From NCBI GenBank assembly GCA_963691835.1, contig OY829383.1, forward strand, positions 3,472,001-3,536,000: a stretch of 64,000 nucleotides of DNA. Direction: 5' to 3'. The translations under genes were made by a program, and so were the position numbers. Under the pieces are notes generated by a model that did no database searches, was not told where the DNA came from, and saw only the letters and a list, made by a program, of their open reading frames with translations. The stretch comes from G963691835 sp963691835 (GTDB lineage: Bacteria; Pseudomonadota; Alphaproteobacteria; Thalassobaculales; Thalassobaculaceae). This document shows positions 14,476 through 22,908 of the stretch, one piece after another (the stretch's first letter is position 1; each line of letters starts with the position of its first letter).

Positions 14476-15672
14476 TCAGAGGTCTTTGGTGGTGTTGGCC
14501 TGGCTAGACAGGGTGGAATCCATGTTGGTCAGCATTTCGTTCATGGCTTCAAAAGACAATTGGCCCCGCACACCTTGTGAGATCGCCCGATCAAAGATGT
14601 TTCGGCAGTGGATAAGGGAGGTGCAACAGTAACCCAGGATCCAATAGCGGTAATGCGAAGTGATCAGGAAGCTCCTGAACGGAATAGGATCGCCTTCCTC
14701 AATAAACTGCTGATAACAGTTGTCGTAGTCTTTGAATATCTGATTGATATTTGAGACGACGTTCATCATCCGCTTCTGAGTTCGAGTCTTGAACATTTTA
14801 AGTTGTTCTTCGAAGGCCTTGTTCATGCGGATATCAATGGGGGTGGAGAGATCCGATTTGAACCATTTGATAATTTCTGCAATGGCGACGCGGTTGATTG
14901 CGAACTGCTGCTGATAGAAGGAAACACCCTTCCAAGCGCCGAACACATTGTTCACCTCACCACGCTCAATCTTGAAAGCCTCGATAAAGAGACTGGCTTC
15001 TGGGAGTGAAGGATCCCAGATGGCGTCGACGAAGCGCTGAGACTGTTTTGAGTTATCCGCTGCCGATCCACCCAGCGCGCGTCCGACGATCGGTTGAACG
15101 CGCTCGCTAATGGCGGATTTGATCTTCCGTTCCTCACCGTCCGCCATGTCGAGATAGGCTTCATCAATCTCGATCTTGTGCCGCTCGAACGTCGTTTTCA
15201 GCAGGAAAGGGTCCAGCGAAGGGATCTCGTCGATGATCGACAACTTCTGAATGTCCCGCTTGATCGCTTCGCTTTCCGTATCAGCAGAGACGCCGACATA
15301 TCTCTGGAGCAGCGCCTCGGAGTCGCGCTGCCGCATGTAAATGGCGTATCCGCCATCTTGCGGCATCGTCTCATCGTTCGGAATGTAGATGGCGGTTTCG
15401 ACCGGGCGCTCATGGGAGAGTTTTGCGTTCCTGTCGCCGTAGTTCGATGCACCCTCCGCCAACTCAACGTTGAAGTTGGGGTATTTGAAAACGATGACGC
15501 GGTTAAGCGAACTGGTCTCGAAGAAAGGGTTCTGAAGGTCCTTCTTCTGAGTGATTCCAAGGATGTTCAGGTTTGTGCTCGGACCACCGTTAAGGATCTG
15601 GTCCAGGATTGGTGTCAGTTTTTTGCGCTTTTTGCGCTCTTGCTGAACCCTGGCTTGCATCGTATCCGCCAA
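14476..15672 (-). CDS. Uncharacterised 398-residue protein
   Basis: I do not recognise this protein. It starts with a charged segment (ARVQQERKKRKKLTPILDQI), has a central region rich in Glu/Asp/Lys, and ends with a largely helical domain containing YRYWILGYCCTSLIHCRNIF and QLSFEAMNEMLTNMDSTLSS. No signal peptide and no clear transmembrane segment are seen. It stands alone between a terminator and an AT-rich 348-base gap, so context gives no help. Codon use has more AT-ending codons than the surrounding host genes. Confidence 0.7.
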   Translation of the reverse strand: MADTMQARVQQERKKRKKLTPILDQILNGGPSTNLNILGITQKKDLQNPFFETSSLNRVIVFKYPNFNVELAEGASNYGDRNAKLSHERPVETAIYIPNDETMPQDGGYAIYMRQRDSEALLQRYVGVSADTESEAIKRDIQKLSIIDEIPSLDPFLLKTTFERHKIEIDEAYLDMADGEERKIKSAISERVQPIVGRALGGSAADNSKQSQRFVDAIWDPSLPEASLFIEAFKIERGEVNNVFGAWKGVSFYQQQFAINRVAIAEIIKWFKSDLSTPIDIRMNKAFEEQLKMFKTRTQKRMMNVVSNINQIFKDYDNCYQQFIEEGDPIPFRSFLITSHYRYWILGYCCTSLIHCRNIFDRAISQGVRGQLSFEAMNEMLTNMDSTLSSQANTTKDL

Positions 15673-16020
15673 TCGTAAGTCTGAGCCCTCGGCGGGGCCT
15701 TAAGCGCGGCGTTTTGCCGTCGCTAATTCGTCAGTTTCGACTAACTCCGATGTGAGTGCAAGGTAAGAGTCTGCTAACCAACAAGCAGGATAGGGGCTAT
15801 ACAATCATATGGCGTTTGGGATTTTCTCAAATTTCGTATTGGTTATAAATGGTAAACGCGGAGAGAGTTTACTTGATTAATCGGTTAAAACATTCATTCA
15901 TAATCAATGGCTGGAGAAAAAAACTCACGCAGAGCAAAATAGGACAGGTATAGCGATTATATATACTTACAAAATGCTTGTAAATCTGCAGCGGTTGTCA
16001 AGACTTATTTAATCGAATCA
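15673..16020. other. AT-rich intergenic stretch, nothing identified
   Basis: These 348 bases are clearly lower in GC than the rest, especially 15780-16020, with AT-rich runs near 15830-15860 and 15950-16020. No open frame, RNA gene or clear terminator is visible. It must contain the promoter for the leftward gene at 14476-15672. Confidence 0.5.
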
Positions 16021-16773
16021 TCAGCCTAGATGATCGGCTCCAATCCAGGTGCAAAAGGTGCCGCGGCCTTCCCACATCATCAGCCACCGGTTTACTTGGG
16101 ACCATCCAGTCAGCAGACGCATGGAGTTTGGATTTCTGCCACCTTCCGGCACAACGGTGACTTTGTGGTTCAACGCGAGTGCGGCTTTCACATGCTCCGT
16201 TGCAGAATCCCGCTTGCCGTCGTGGCACTCAACGATGACATCGGCATGCGCGAAGTTCTGCGCGTGTGATGGGCTGAGGAAATCCACCTCCGCACCTTCG
16301 ATGTCCATGATAATGAGCGGGGCCGAAAATGAGCCCGCGACCTGCTTTAGCGTTTCAGGATCGCAGACCCCTCTCGTTTCCAGCCTTTCGGCCATGGTGT
16401 TGAGATAGGCCGTTTCCTTGGCAATTGGCCAAAGTTCTTCAAGTTGCTCATAACCGATCAGTCTCGCGTCCGGATATCGCCGCCCGAGCCCGACAAGATA
16501 GTAGCCTTCCGCCATGCCGACGTTGATGACGGCGTCATACTTCCGGTCCGCCCAGGCATCGATGAAGCCATGCGTCTCCTGCTCAAAGCAGCCTAAGATC
16601 GCTGGGCCCAGCATGGAGTAGAATCGCTCATAGCTCTTGGGAAGTTTCATTCCCTGAAACGGGCCGTCATCGATCGTCCAGTCACTGTCGTCGGCGAGCA
16701 ACTTGTTCAAGTAAGCACGGTGCTGCTGAAGAAGGCCGCGATGTTGGGCGGGTGGTTGTGCCACTATCCTCAC
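16021..16773 (-). CDS. FkbM-like SAM-dependent methyltransferase
   Basis: The Rossmann motifs are visible: DAVINVGMAEGYYLVGLGRR (SAM-binding loop in a variant form with GMAEG), then ARLIGYEQLEELW and the acidic strand LIIMDIEGAEVDFLSP. The IxxDIEGAE motif is typical of FkbM-type methyltransferases, which modify hydroxyl groups on sugars or other small molecules. At 250 residues it is of normal length. No glycan biosynthesis genes are adjacent, so the substrate is unknown. Confidence 0.72.
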   Translation of the reverse strand: MRIVAQPPAQHRGLLQQHRAYLNKLLADDSDWTIDDGPFQGMKLPKSYERFYSMLGPAILGCFEQETHGFIDAWADRKYDAVINVGMAEGYYLVGLGRRYPDARLIGYEQLEELWPIAKETAYLNTMAERLETRGVCDPETLKQVAGSFSAPLIIMDIEGAEVDFLSPSHAQNFAHADVIVECHDGKRDSATEHVKAALALNHKVTVVPEGGRNPNSMRLLTGWSQVNRWLMMWEGRGTFCTWIGADHLG

Positions 16774-16904
16774 TCTCGCTGTCTGGTGTCTGGGTTGTCG
16801 ATGTCATTTGCGACCGAAAATGCGATCTAAGTCGGTTGCCAAATGATGACTACCATGACCGTCCGGTGGTAACGCCATCCAATATTCTGAGCGCACCCAA
16901 GCTC

Positions 16905-17798
16905 CTATGGGGCATTCAATGCGCTGCTTTGTCGAAGAGTCTTCACAGCCAGATCCCAGAACGCTCGAACCGTCGCGGACGGGTACCGACCTGGTGAGCG
17001 CAACAGGTGTATGGGGAGTGGGGCAGGGGCATAGGTCTCCAGAACCGGCACCAAAGAGCCGTTCTCGATGTAGGGGGCTGTTTGATAGGAGAGCGCCCGG
17101 ACCAAACCCCAGCCGGAGACGGCGGCGGACAGTGCGGCCTGAACTGAACTGAACATCGCCCTTGGGTGAAGGCGAACTCGATCTTCGTCGAATCGCCACT
17201 CATAATTCTGGCCTACCGGTCCGACCGCGATGGTTCTATGGCTTGCAAGCTCGCCGGGTGTTTGCGGCGGGGCGAAACGTTCGAAATACGAAGGTGTTCC
17301 GCAAACGCACCAACGAACGGTCCCGACCCGCGTGGCGATGCCTGAGGAATCCGGCAAGTCGCCTATGCGGGCTGCGATGTCTATCCCTTCTTCGACGAGA
17401 TTGACCACCCGATCAATGAAGAGTGCGTCGACTGACGCCTCAGCGTGCCGATCCAGGAAATCGAGCACGACGGGTGAGATGTACATCTGCCCAAACAGCG
17501 TTGGCGCCGTTAGCCGCAAAGTGCCCTTGGGAGTGCTCAACGCACCCCGTGCAGAATTGTCGGCGGCCTCCAACTCCGCGAGAATCCGTTTTGCATCATC
17601 CAGATAGCCATGACCCACATCGGTCAGCGTCACGACCCGCGTGGTGCGGTGGAAAAGAGCAACGCCCAAGTCCGCTTCGAGGTCGCCTATGATCCGGGTG
17701 ACGGACGGCGGGCTGATGGACAGCGTGCGCGCAGCGCCCGCGAAGCTCTCCGCCTCCGCGACCGCGATGAAGACCTCCATTGCTCTCACTCGATCCAT
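16905..17798 (-). CDS. LysR-family transcriptional regulator
   Basis: The N-terminal winged helix is standard: MEVFIAVAEAESFAGAARTL then SISPPSVTRIIGDLEADLGV and ALFHRTTRVVTLTDVG. The C-terminal effector domain follows with SVDALFIDRVVNLVEEGIDI. The ATG at 17798 is chosen because GAGG precedes it; an ATG at 17825 lacks a ribosome-binding site. It is divergent from the alpha/beta hydrolase gene at 17942 across about 140 AT-rich bases, the usual LysR arrangement, so it probably controls that gene and itself. Confidence 0.9.
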   Translation of the reverse strand: MDRVRAMEVFIAVAEAESFAGAARTLSISPPSVTRIIGDLEADLGVALFHRTTRVVTLTDVGHGYLDDAKRILAELEAADNSARGALSTPKGTLRLTAPTLFGQMYISPVVLDFLDRHAEASVDALFIDRVVNLVEEGIDIAARIGDLPDSSGIATRVGTVRWCVCGTPSYFERFAPPQTPGELASHRTIAVGPVGQNYEWRFDEDRVRLHPRAMFSSVQAALSAAVSGWGLVRALSYQTAPYIENGSLVPVLETYAPAPLPIHLLRSPGRYPSATVRAFWDLAVKTLRQSSALNAP

Positions 17799-17941
17799 TG
17801 GCGCCTCTTCTGAGAGTTGGTCCATTCTGCATTTTGGAATAATTTATTCCATACAGCATCTATTATTCGTGATTTCGTAGCTCCCATCTCTCGACCAAGC
17901 GGGCGGCAAGTGCTGTTCGAGACATCTGTCAGGAGAGAGCC

Positions 17942-18823
17942 ATGTCACACCAAACGAGAACAAAACACCGGAGCATCCAAGTCGAGGATGTCGATGTTTT
18001 CTATAGGGAGGCGGGCGACCCGAGCGCCCCGGTGCTGCTGTTGCTGCACGGCTTCCCCACTTCCAGCCACATGTTCCGGAACCTCATTCCTCTGCTTGCA
18101 GACGCATACCGCGTGATTGCTCCAGACCTTCCTGGTTTTGGCTCAACGAAGGTGCCCGGACGGGGAGAATTCACATACACCTTCAACCGGCTGTACGAGG
18201 TGATTGAGGGCTTCACGGAGGCACTTGAACTGAACAGTTACGCGTTGTTCGTCTTTGACTATGGAGCGCCTGTTGGTTTCCGTCTCGCGGAAGCCAATCC
18301 GGAGAAAGTGACGGCGATTATCAGTCAGAACGGAAATGCTTATGAAGAAGGTTTGCAGGAGGCTTGGGCGCCGATCCGGACCTACTGGGATAATCCCTCT
18401 CAAGAGAACCGCGATCGACTTCGGGCGTTGCTAGCCGAGGAAACCACCCGTTTCCAGTACACGCACGGTGTTCCCGACAAGCTCTTGCCTTTGATCGGCC
18501 CGGACGCCATCGCCCATGATCAGGCCATTCTCGATCGGGAGCCTGAGATCCAGCTTGATCTCTTCCGAAGCTATCAGACCAATGTGGCGCTGTATCCGGC
18601 TTGGCAAGCATATCTGAAAGCTGAGCAGCCACCGGTTCTCGCCACTTGGGGCCAGAACGCCCCATTCTTCGGTCCGGCAGGTGCGGAGGCATTCAAGCGG
18701 GATGTCCCCGACGCCGAGATCCACTTGCTTGATACGGGACACTTCGCCTTGGAGACGCATGGGGCTGAGGTGGCGGACCTCGTGAAAGACTTCCTGGCAC
18801 GAAAACTTGTGAGCGCTGCTTAA
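17942..18823 (+). CDS. Alpha/beta hydrolase, haloalkane-dehalogenase-like
   Basis: The fold is shown by the oxyanion strand LLLHGFPTSSHMFRNLIP, the motif RVIAPDLPGFGSTKVP, and the nucleophile elbow FVFDYGAPVGFRLAE, where Asp takes the nucleophile position as in dehalogenases and epoxide hydrolases. The late histidine lies in DTGHFALETHG. The substrate is unknown. A GGAGAG ribosome-binding site precedes ATG 17942. It is divergent from a LysR regulator. The gene ends before a strong hairpin that separates it from the convergent GST gene. Confidence 0.83.
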   Translation: MSHQTRTKHRSIQVEDVDVFYREAGDPSAPVLLLLHGFPTSSHMFRNLIPLLADAYRVIAPDLPGFGSTKVPGRGEFTYTFNRLYEVIEGFTEALELNSYALFVFDYGAPVGFRLAEANPEKVTAIISQNGNAYEEGLQEAWAPIRTYWDNPSQENRDRLRALLAEETTRFQYTHGVPDKLLPLIGPDAIAHDQAILDREPEIQLDLFRSYQTNVALYPAWQAYLKAEQPPVLATWGQNAPFFGPAGAEAFKRDVPDAEIHLLDTGHFALETHGAEVADLVKDFLARKLVSAA

Positions 18824-18837
18824 CATCACTCAGCGTG

Positions 18838-18871
18838 CGCGGGCGCCGGCCTATCGTGAGCGGCGCCCGCG
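18838..18871. terminator. Hairpin between convergent hydrolase and GST genes
   Basis: A perfect 10-base inverted repeat CGCGGGCGCC / GGCGCCCGCG with a 14-base loop lies in the 63-base gap between two convergent stops. There is no T run, so it may work as a bidirectional block to transcription or to RNA decay and not as a classical terminator. Confidence 0.6.
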
Positions 18872-18886
18872 ATACTGTTGGTTTGG

Positions 18887-19594
18887 TTATTGCTCCTTGA
18901 AGCGTGCCGCATTGGCTTTCGCCGCCGCCTCGACATCACCCTGGCCAAATGCGGACGGCCTGGGCTCCGGCAACTGAAGTGCTGCTTGGGTTTTGGGGCG
19001 TGCATCCAGCCGAGCGAACCAGGCGTTCAGGTTGTCCAGGCCCGATACATCCACAGTTGCCCAGAAGTAGCTACGGGCCCAGGGATAGGTCGCCATGTCC
19101 GCAATTGAAAGGCTGTTTCCAACAAGCCATTCCCGCCCCTTGAGACGGGTGTCGAGAACCTCCAGCAAGCGCCGACTTTCGTCGACATAGCGCTTGATGG
19201 CAAACGGAACATCGTCTCCGTTCGGTTTGGCGATCCGCTGAAAGAACATCGCCTGTCCCATCATGGGGCCGATGCCGCCCATCTGAAACATGAGCCATTG
19301 GAGCGTCTCTGACCGTTCGTTCGGGTCGTGGCTCAAGAACATGTCGTACTTCTCAGCCAGGTACCAAAGGATTGCGCCGGACTCGAAGGCGGCGAAGTCG
19401 TTGTTGCCGCGATCGACGATGGTTGGAATGCGGCCGTTCGGGTTGAGGGCCAGATAGCCGGGTGCCTTCTGTTCCTTTTTGGAGAAGCTGACCGGAACCA
19501 TGTCGTAGGGAATGTCACCCTCATGCAGAAAGATCAGCGGCTTCCAGCCGTTCATGGTGTTGGCGGTGTAGAGGAGAATGTCGGGTTGAGACAT
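18887..19594 (-). CDS. Glutathione S-transferase family protein
   Basis: The thioredoxin-like N-domain has LLYTANTMNGWKPLIFLHEG, cis-proline region GRIPTIVDRGNND and the glutathione-binding ESGAILWYLAEKYD. The helical C-domain has LVGNSLSIADMATYPW. This pattern is closest to the bacterial YfcG/Nu-type group, which often act as glutathione disulfide reductases. It is divergent from an HxlR regulator, so thiol- or electrophile-stress control is plausible. Confidence 0.88.
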   Translation of the reverse strand: MSQPDILLYTANTMNGWKPLIFLHEGDIPYDMVPVSFSKKEQKAPGYLALNPNGRIPTIVDRGNNDFAAFESGAILWYLAEKYDMFLSHDPNERSETLQWLMFQMGGIGPMMGQAMFFQRIAKPNGDDVPFAIKRYVDESRRLLEVLDTRLKGREWLVGNSLSIADMATYPWARSYFWATVDVSGLDNLNAWFARLDARPKTQAALQLPEPRPSAFGQGDVEAAAKANAARFKEQ

Positions 19595-19648
19595 CGTCGG
19601 CTTCCTTGACCAAATCGGGACATGGCGCGATACGTTGCTGTCGAGAAA

Positions 19649-19675
19649 ACGAAAAGCAACCAGTATACTTTTCGT
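19649..19675. promoter_or_regulatory. Dyad operator between GST and HxlR genes
   Basis: ACGAAAAG and CTTTTCGT form a perfect 8-base inverted repeat separated by 11 bases, within the divergent gap between the GST and HxlR-type genes. This is the expected geometry for a dimeric winged-helix regulator, so it is a candidate HxlR operator. Confidence 0.55.
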
Positions 19676-19786
19676 AACCTAGAGCAGGTCGTGCGGCGAT
19701 GGGATCACTTCTTGAGCTCATCATTGCGCGTGAATCTGCTCTACATTATTGTTTTAGAGGCAAATTTGGCTCTGGTAGGGGATTCC

Positions 19787-20170
19787 GTGCGGGCGAAAGT
19801 CATTGAAGACCACGCCGGGCGCCGGCTGGCTGAGAATGCGTGCGAGACGCCCTGTGCCATCGAGCGTGGCATGCGCATTCTTGGTGGCAAGTGGACGGGA
19901 TCGATCCTCTGGCATCTGAAGGACGAGCCGGTTCGGTTCAACGATCTTGCCCGGATGATCGGCGGCGCCAGTAAGAAAATGATCACGGAGCGTCTTCGGC
20001 AGTTGGAGGCTCAGGGCCTGATCACCCGCAAGGTGCTGGCCACCGCCCCGGTTTCGGTCGAATACCGAATCACCCCGTTGGGAGAAACGGCGCTCGGCTG
20101 TCTGGATGCGTTGCGGGAGTGGAGCGATGGCCTGCCCGAGAGCATTTGGACAGCCACGCCGAGCTCATAG
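19787..20170 (+). CDS. HxlR-family transcriptional regulator
   Basis: The conserved core is CAIERGMRILGGKWTGSILW, then VRFNDLARMIGGASKKMITE and RLRQLEAQGLITRKV. The cysteine-containing start CETPCAIERG is typical, and such cysteines sometimes sense electrophiles or oxidants. The frame is open from 19622, but the added N-terminus does not look like protein; GTG 19787, preceded by a GGTAGGGGA sequence, gives a normal 127-residue product. The start is inferred. It probably controls the divergent GST gene. Confidence 0.83.
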   Translation: MRAKVIEDHAGRRLAENACETPCAIERGMRILGGKWTGSILWHLKDEPVRFNDLARMIGGASKKMITERLRQLEAQGLITRKVLATAPVSVEYRITPLGETALGCLDALREWSDGLPESIWTATPSS

Positions 20171-20302
20171 AGCCAATGCATGAACCATGATGGGCTCACG
20201 AAGTGACTCCATTGAAACACGATCTACTCTAGTGGACGGACCGGAGACGCATCCGATAGCGTTGTCGGGTGTGAGAAGAGAGTAAAATAGGGCGGTACAG
20301 CT

Positions 20303-20908
20303 TTGAGGCAGGCTTCCGACATCCAACAGACCCTCATTGAGGTCGACGACTCGGTTCTCGTCCTGATCGACATCCAGGACTACTTCATAGCGAAGTACGA
20401 CCGGGCCAAGACCCAGGCTCTCATCGCCAAGCTGGTTTGGATGATCAAGGTTGCGGGGTGTCTCGATGTCCCGATCCTCGCCATGGCGGAGAATATTCAA
20501 GGCAATGGCTCACTGACGGCGCCCATTCTTGAAGCGCTTCCGGACGACGTTCCGGTCCATGACAAGGATGTATTCGGTCTTGCCGGGAACCCGCACATTC
20601 TTGAGGCGCTGAAGGCGACCGGCCGCCGGACGGCCGTGTGCGTCGGCATGGAAACGGATGTATGTGTCGCCCACACCGCGATCGGGCTTGCGGGCCTTGG
20701 GTACAAAGTCGCAGCTCTGCGGGACGGCATCGCCACGACCGAGTGGGACGAACAGATTGGACTGGAGCGCATGCGGGATGCGGGCGTGGCAATCAGTTCG
20801 GTAAAAGCTCTGTATTATGAATGGGTCCGCGGTGTTTCCCGCCTTTCCGCTCTCCGCAACGCGTTTGCGGAAATCGACGCCTCCAGACCGGACGGCCTGA
20901 TTCTCTGA
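20303..20908 (+). CDS. Isochorismatase-family cysteine hydrolase
   Basis: The catalytic triad of the family is visible: Asp in VLVLIDIQDYFIAKY, Lys in VPVHDKDVFGLAGN, and Cys in CVGMETDVCVAHTAIGLAGL. Such enzymes hydrolyse amides, ureido compounds or isochorismate. The frame opens at TTG 20303 and no better start is seen. Length (201 residues) is normal. It is followed by the convergent diguanylate cyclase gene; the substrate cannot be deduced. Confidence 0.87.
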   Translation: MRQASDIQQTLIEVDDSVLVLIDIQDYFIAKYDRAKTQALIAKLVWMIKVAGCLDVPILAMAENIQGNGSLTAPILEALPDDVPVHDKDVFGLAGNPHILEALKATGRRTAVCVGMETDVCVAHTAIGLAGLGYKVAALRDGIATTEWDEQIGLERMRDAGVAISSVKALYYEWVRGVSRLSALRNAFAEIDASRPDGLIL

Positions 20909-21044
20909 CAGGCAGTTCAGTCCGGATCTACGGAACGGCGTTCTTGTTCTCGCCGCGCATGCTGGCAGAAAGGAGCGCCCACGTTTGAGCAGACTCCTAG
21001 CCGCTGTTTGACCACAGACCGATTCAACAACGTCTGCTCTGGCT

Positions 21045-22142
21045 CTAATGAGACCGGCGGAATCTGGATGCACGGTCGGTTCGCAAGGTTGGACGTTCTT
21101 TGTTTGCAAATCGAACCGTACAGATCTTGAAACCGGACTTCCCGGTCCGTTTTATGTCGTAGAGAGCGGCGCGGGCTTGTCCCAGCAGAAGGTCCGTCGT
21201 CGTGCCGTCATCGGGAAAGCTGGCAACGCCAATGCTCGTGCTCAGCGTGATCTCCTGATCGTCCACGGTTATGGGTTGGCTAATCTCCCGTATCAGCCGG
21301 TCCCCCAAAGCCTGGGCGGATTCGTAAGCAGATCTGGCCGTTGGGCTGGTGCGAAGATCCTGAATGACAACGAACTCATCTCCACCGACTCGGGAAGCAA
21401 CGTCATTCACCTGCATGATCCCGGAGATCCGCTGTCCAACGACCCTCAGAACCCGATCGCCGACGGACACGCCAAAGCGCTCGTTTACCTGCTTGAAATC
21501 GTCGAGATCGAGGCAGAAGACCGCAAAACGTTGAAGCCGTCTCTGTGCCATCAGGATGTGCTTGGTAATGGCCGCGTCCAAGCCAACGTGATCCGTCAGC
21601 CCCGTCAGGGCGTCTGTGTCCATGGGCGGATACGTTTGGGAGGGAGTTTCTGAGGATGTCGCCGTGCCTCCAAAAAGCGAACAAACCAAGTCATTGAGGC
21701 GCTTCGCGATGTCCGCGGAGACAATGACCCGGCACCCCGGCGGCAACGTCCCGGCGGAATCGATGAAACGGCTGACCAGTAACCGCGTGAACGCCGGCTC
21801 GCCATTGAACAGATCTCCACACGCCTCATGTGACAGCGTTTTCAGGTGAACATCCGTTGCCGCGGTGAATGCCTTTGTATGGTCGTTGTGTACCAGCAAT
21901 GGTGACAAGAGTATGCCGCCATGATCCGGATGCGACAGATGTCCAGACACAATCAATGCAAGTCCAACATCAGGATTTTTAAGGATTTGTATCTTTTGAC
22001 CAAGTGTTAATAGATGATCAGTAGATTGATTATAAATAATATTTGTAATTTTTTCTACGAAACTATCGGAATATCTTTGATCGTATACATTAATGCTGGT
22101 CGGAACGGCGTCCGATTTCTTGCTTCTCAAAGCCTGAAACAT
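21045..22142 (-). CDS. Diguanylate cyclase (GGDEF)
   Basis: The C-terminal domain has AVFCLDLDDFKQVNERFGVS and SRVGGDEFVVIQDLRT, an intact GGDEF signature, plus STSIGVASFPDDG, so it should make cyclic di-GMP. No transmembrane segment is present; the N-terminal 200 residues are a cytosolic sensor of unknown type. ATG 22142 is chosen over an ATG at 22250 because the latter would overlap the divergent response regulator start at 22222. The shared 80-base region holds direct repeats that may bind that regulator. Confidence 0.88.
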   Translation of the reverse strand: MFQALRSKKSDAVPTSINVYDQRYSDSFVEKITNIIYNQSTDHLLTLGQKIQILKNPDVGLALIVSGHLSHPDHGGILLSPLLVHNDHTKAFTAATDVHLKTLSHEACGDLFNGEPAFTRLLVSRFIDSAGTLPPGCRVIVSADIAKRLNDLVCSLFGGTATSSETPSQTYPPMDTDALTGLTDHVGLDAAITKHILMAQRRLQRFAVFCLDLDDFKQVNERFGVSVGDRVLRVVGQRISGIMQVNDVASRVGGDEFVVIQDLRTSPTARSAYESAQALGDRLIREISQPITVDDQEITLSTSIGVASFPDDGTTTDLLLGQARAALYDIKRTGKSGFKICTVRFANKERPTLRTDRASRFRRSH

Positions 22143-22191
22143 CGGATACGATCTCCTGGTTCGCTCTTGTGTAGGCGAACTGTAGAACTGC

Positions 22192-22210
22192 AACCTGTCA
22201 TGAACCTGTC
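22192..22210 (+). promoter_or_regulatory. AACCTGTC direct repeats, candidate response-regulator site
   Basis: AACCTGTC occurs at 22192-22199 and 22203-22210, one DNA turn apart. Tandem 11-base spaced repeats are typical binding sites of OmpR-family regulators. They lie just before the response regulator start at 22222 and within 70 bases of the divergent diguanylate cyclase start. Confidence 0.5.
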
Positions 22211-22221
22211 GCGAGTACCCC

Positions 22222-22908
22222 ATGCGCGTTTTGTTGGTTGAAGACAGCATCGATCTCGCAAATGCGATTGCGGAGCATTTCCGCCGCGATGGTCACGCCG
22301 TGGATCACGCCGAAACGGTGGACGACGCGCGGTTCATGCTGATGTCCGGTGATCCGGATAGTTACGACATTGTGCTGCTCGACCTGATGCTGCCGGATGG
22401 GTTCGGCAGCAGTGTTTTGGACTGGCTGCGGGCCAGGGGTTCATCGGTTGCGGTGTTGGTGCTGACGGCACGCTCTCAAGTGACGGATCGTGTGAGCCTT
22501 CTGGACCTTGGCGCGGATGACTATCTGACAAAACCAGTCGACTTCTCAGAGTTGAACGCCCGCTGTCGCGCTGTGCTCAGGCGGAAGCAGGGGAAATCGA
22601 ACAACCTCACCAAGGTAGGCGACTTGGAGTTCGATGCGTCGCACGCAACAGTCTACGTCCGGGGGGAGCCTGTCCCGCTCAGGAGCCGGGAGTTACGCTT
22701 GCTGGAGGTCATGCTCGCCAGCCCCGGCGCCTTGCATGCAAAGGGCTCCTTGCTTGAGAAGCTGTTCGATCTGGCCGAAGAGCCGAGTGAAAACGCGATC
22801 GAAGTGTACATCGGCCGGCTTCGAAAGAAGCTTGAGGGAAGCAACATCTCCATCGAAACCGTTCGGGGGGTCGGATACCGCCTCAACACAGCACCGGGGC
22901 CCCGGTGA
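22222..22908 (+). CDS. OmpR/TctD-type response regulator
   Basis: The receiver has the acid pair EDS at the start, the phosphorylation site in DIVLLDLMLPDGF, T in VLVLTARS and K in DYLTKPVDF. The C-terminal winged helix ends in ENAIEVYIGRLRKKLEGSNI then ETVRGVGYRL. It overlaps the sensor kinase gene by 4 bases. It should control transcription in response to the kinase and the binding protein encoded next. Confidence 0.93.
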   Translation: MRVLLVEDSIDLANAIAEHFRRDGHAVDHAETVDDARFMLMSGDPDSYDIVLLDLMLPDGFGSSVLDWLRARGSSVAVLVLTARSQVTDRVSLLDLGADDYLTKPVDFSELNARCRAVLRRKQGKSNNLTKVGDLEFDASHATVYVRGEPVPLRSRELRLLEVMLASPGALHAKGSLLEKLFDLAEEPSENAIEVYIGRLRKKLEGSNISIETVRGVGYRLNTAPGPR

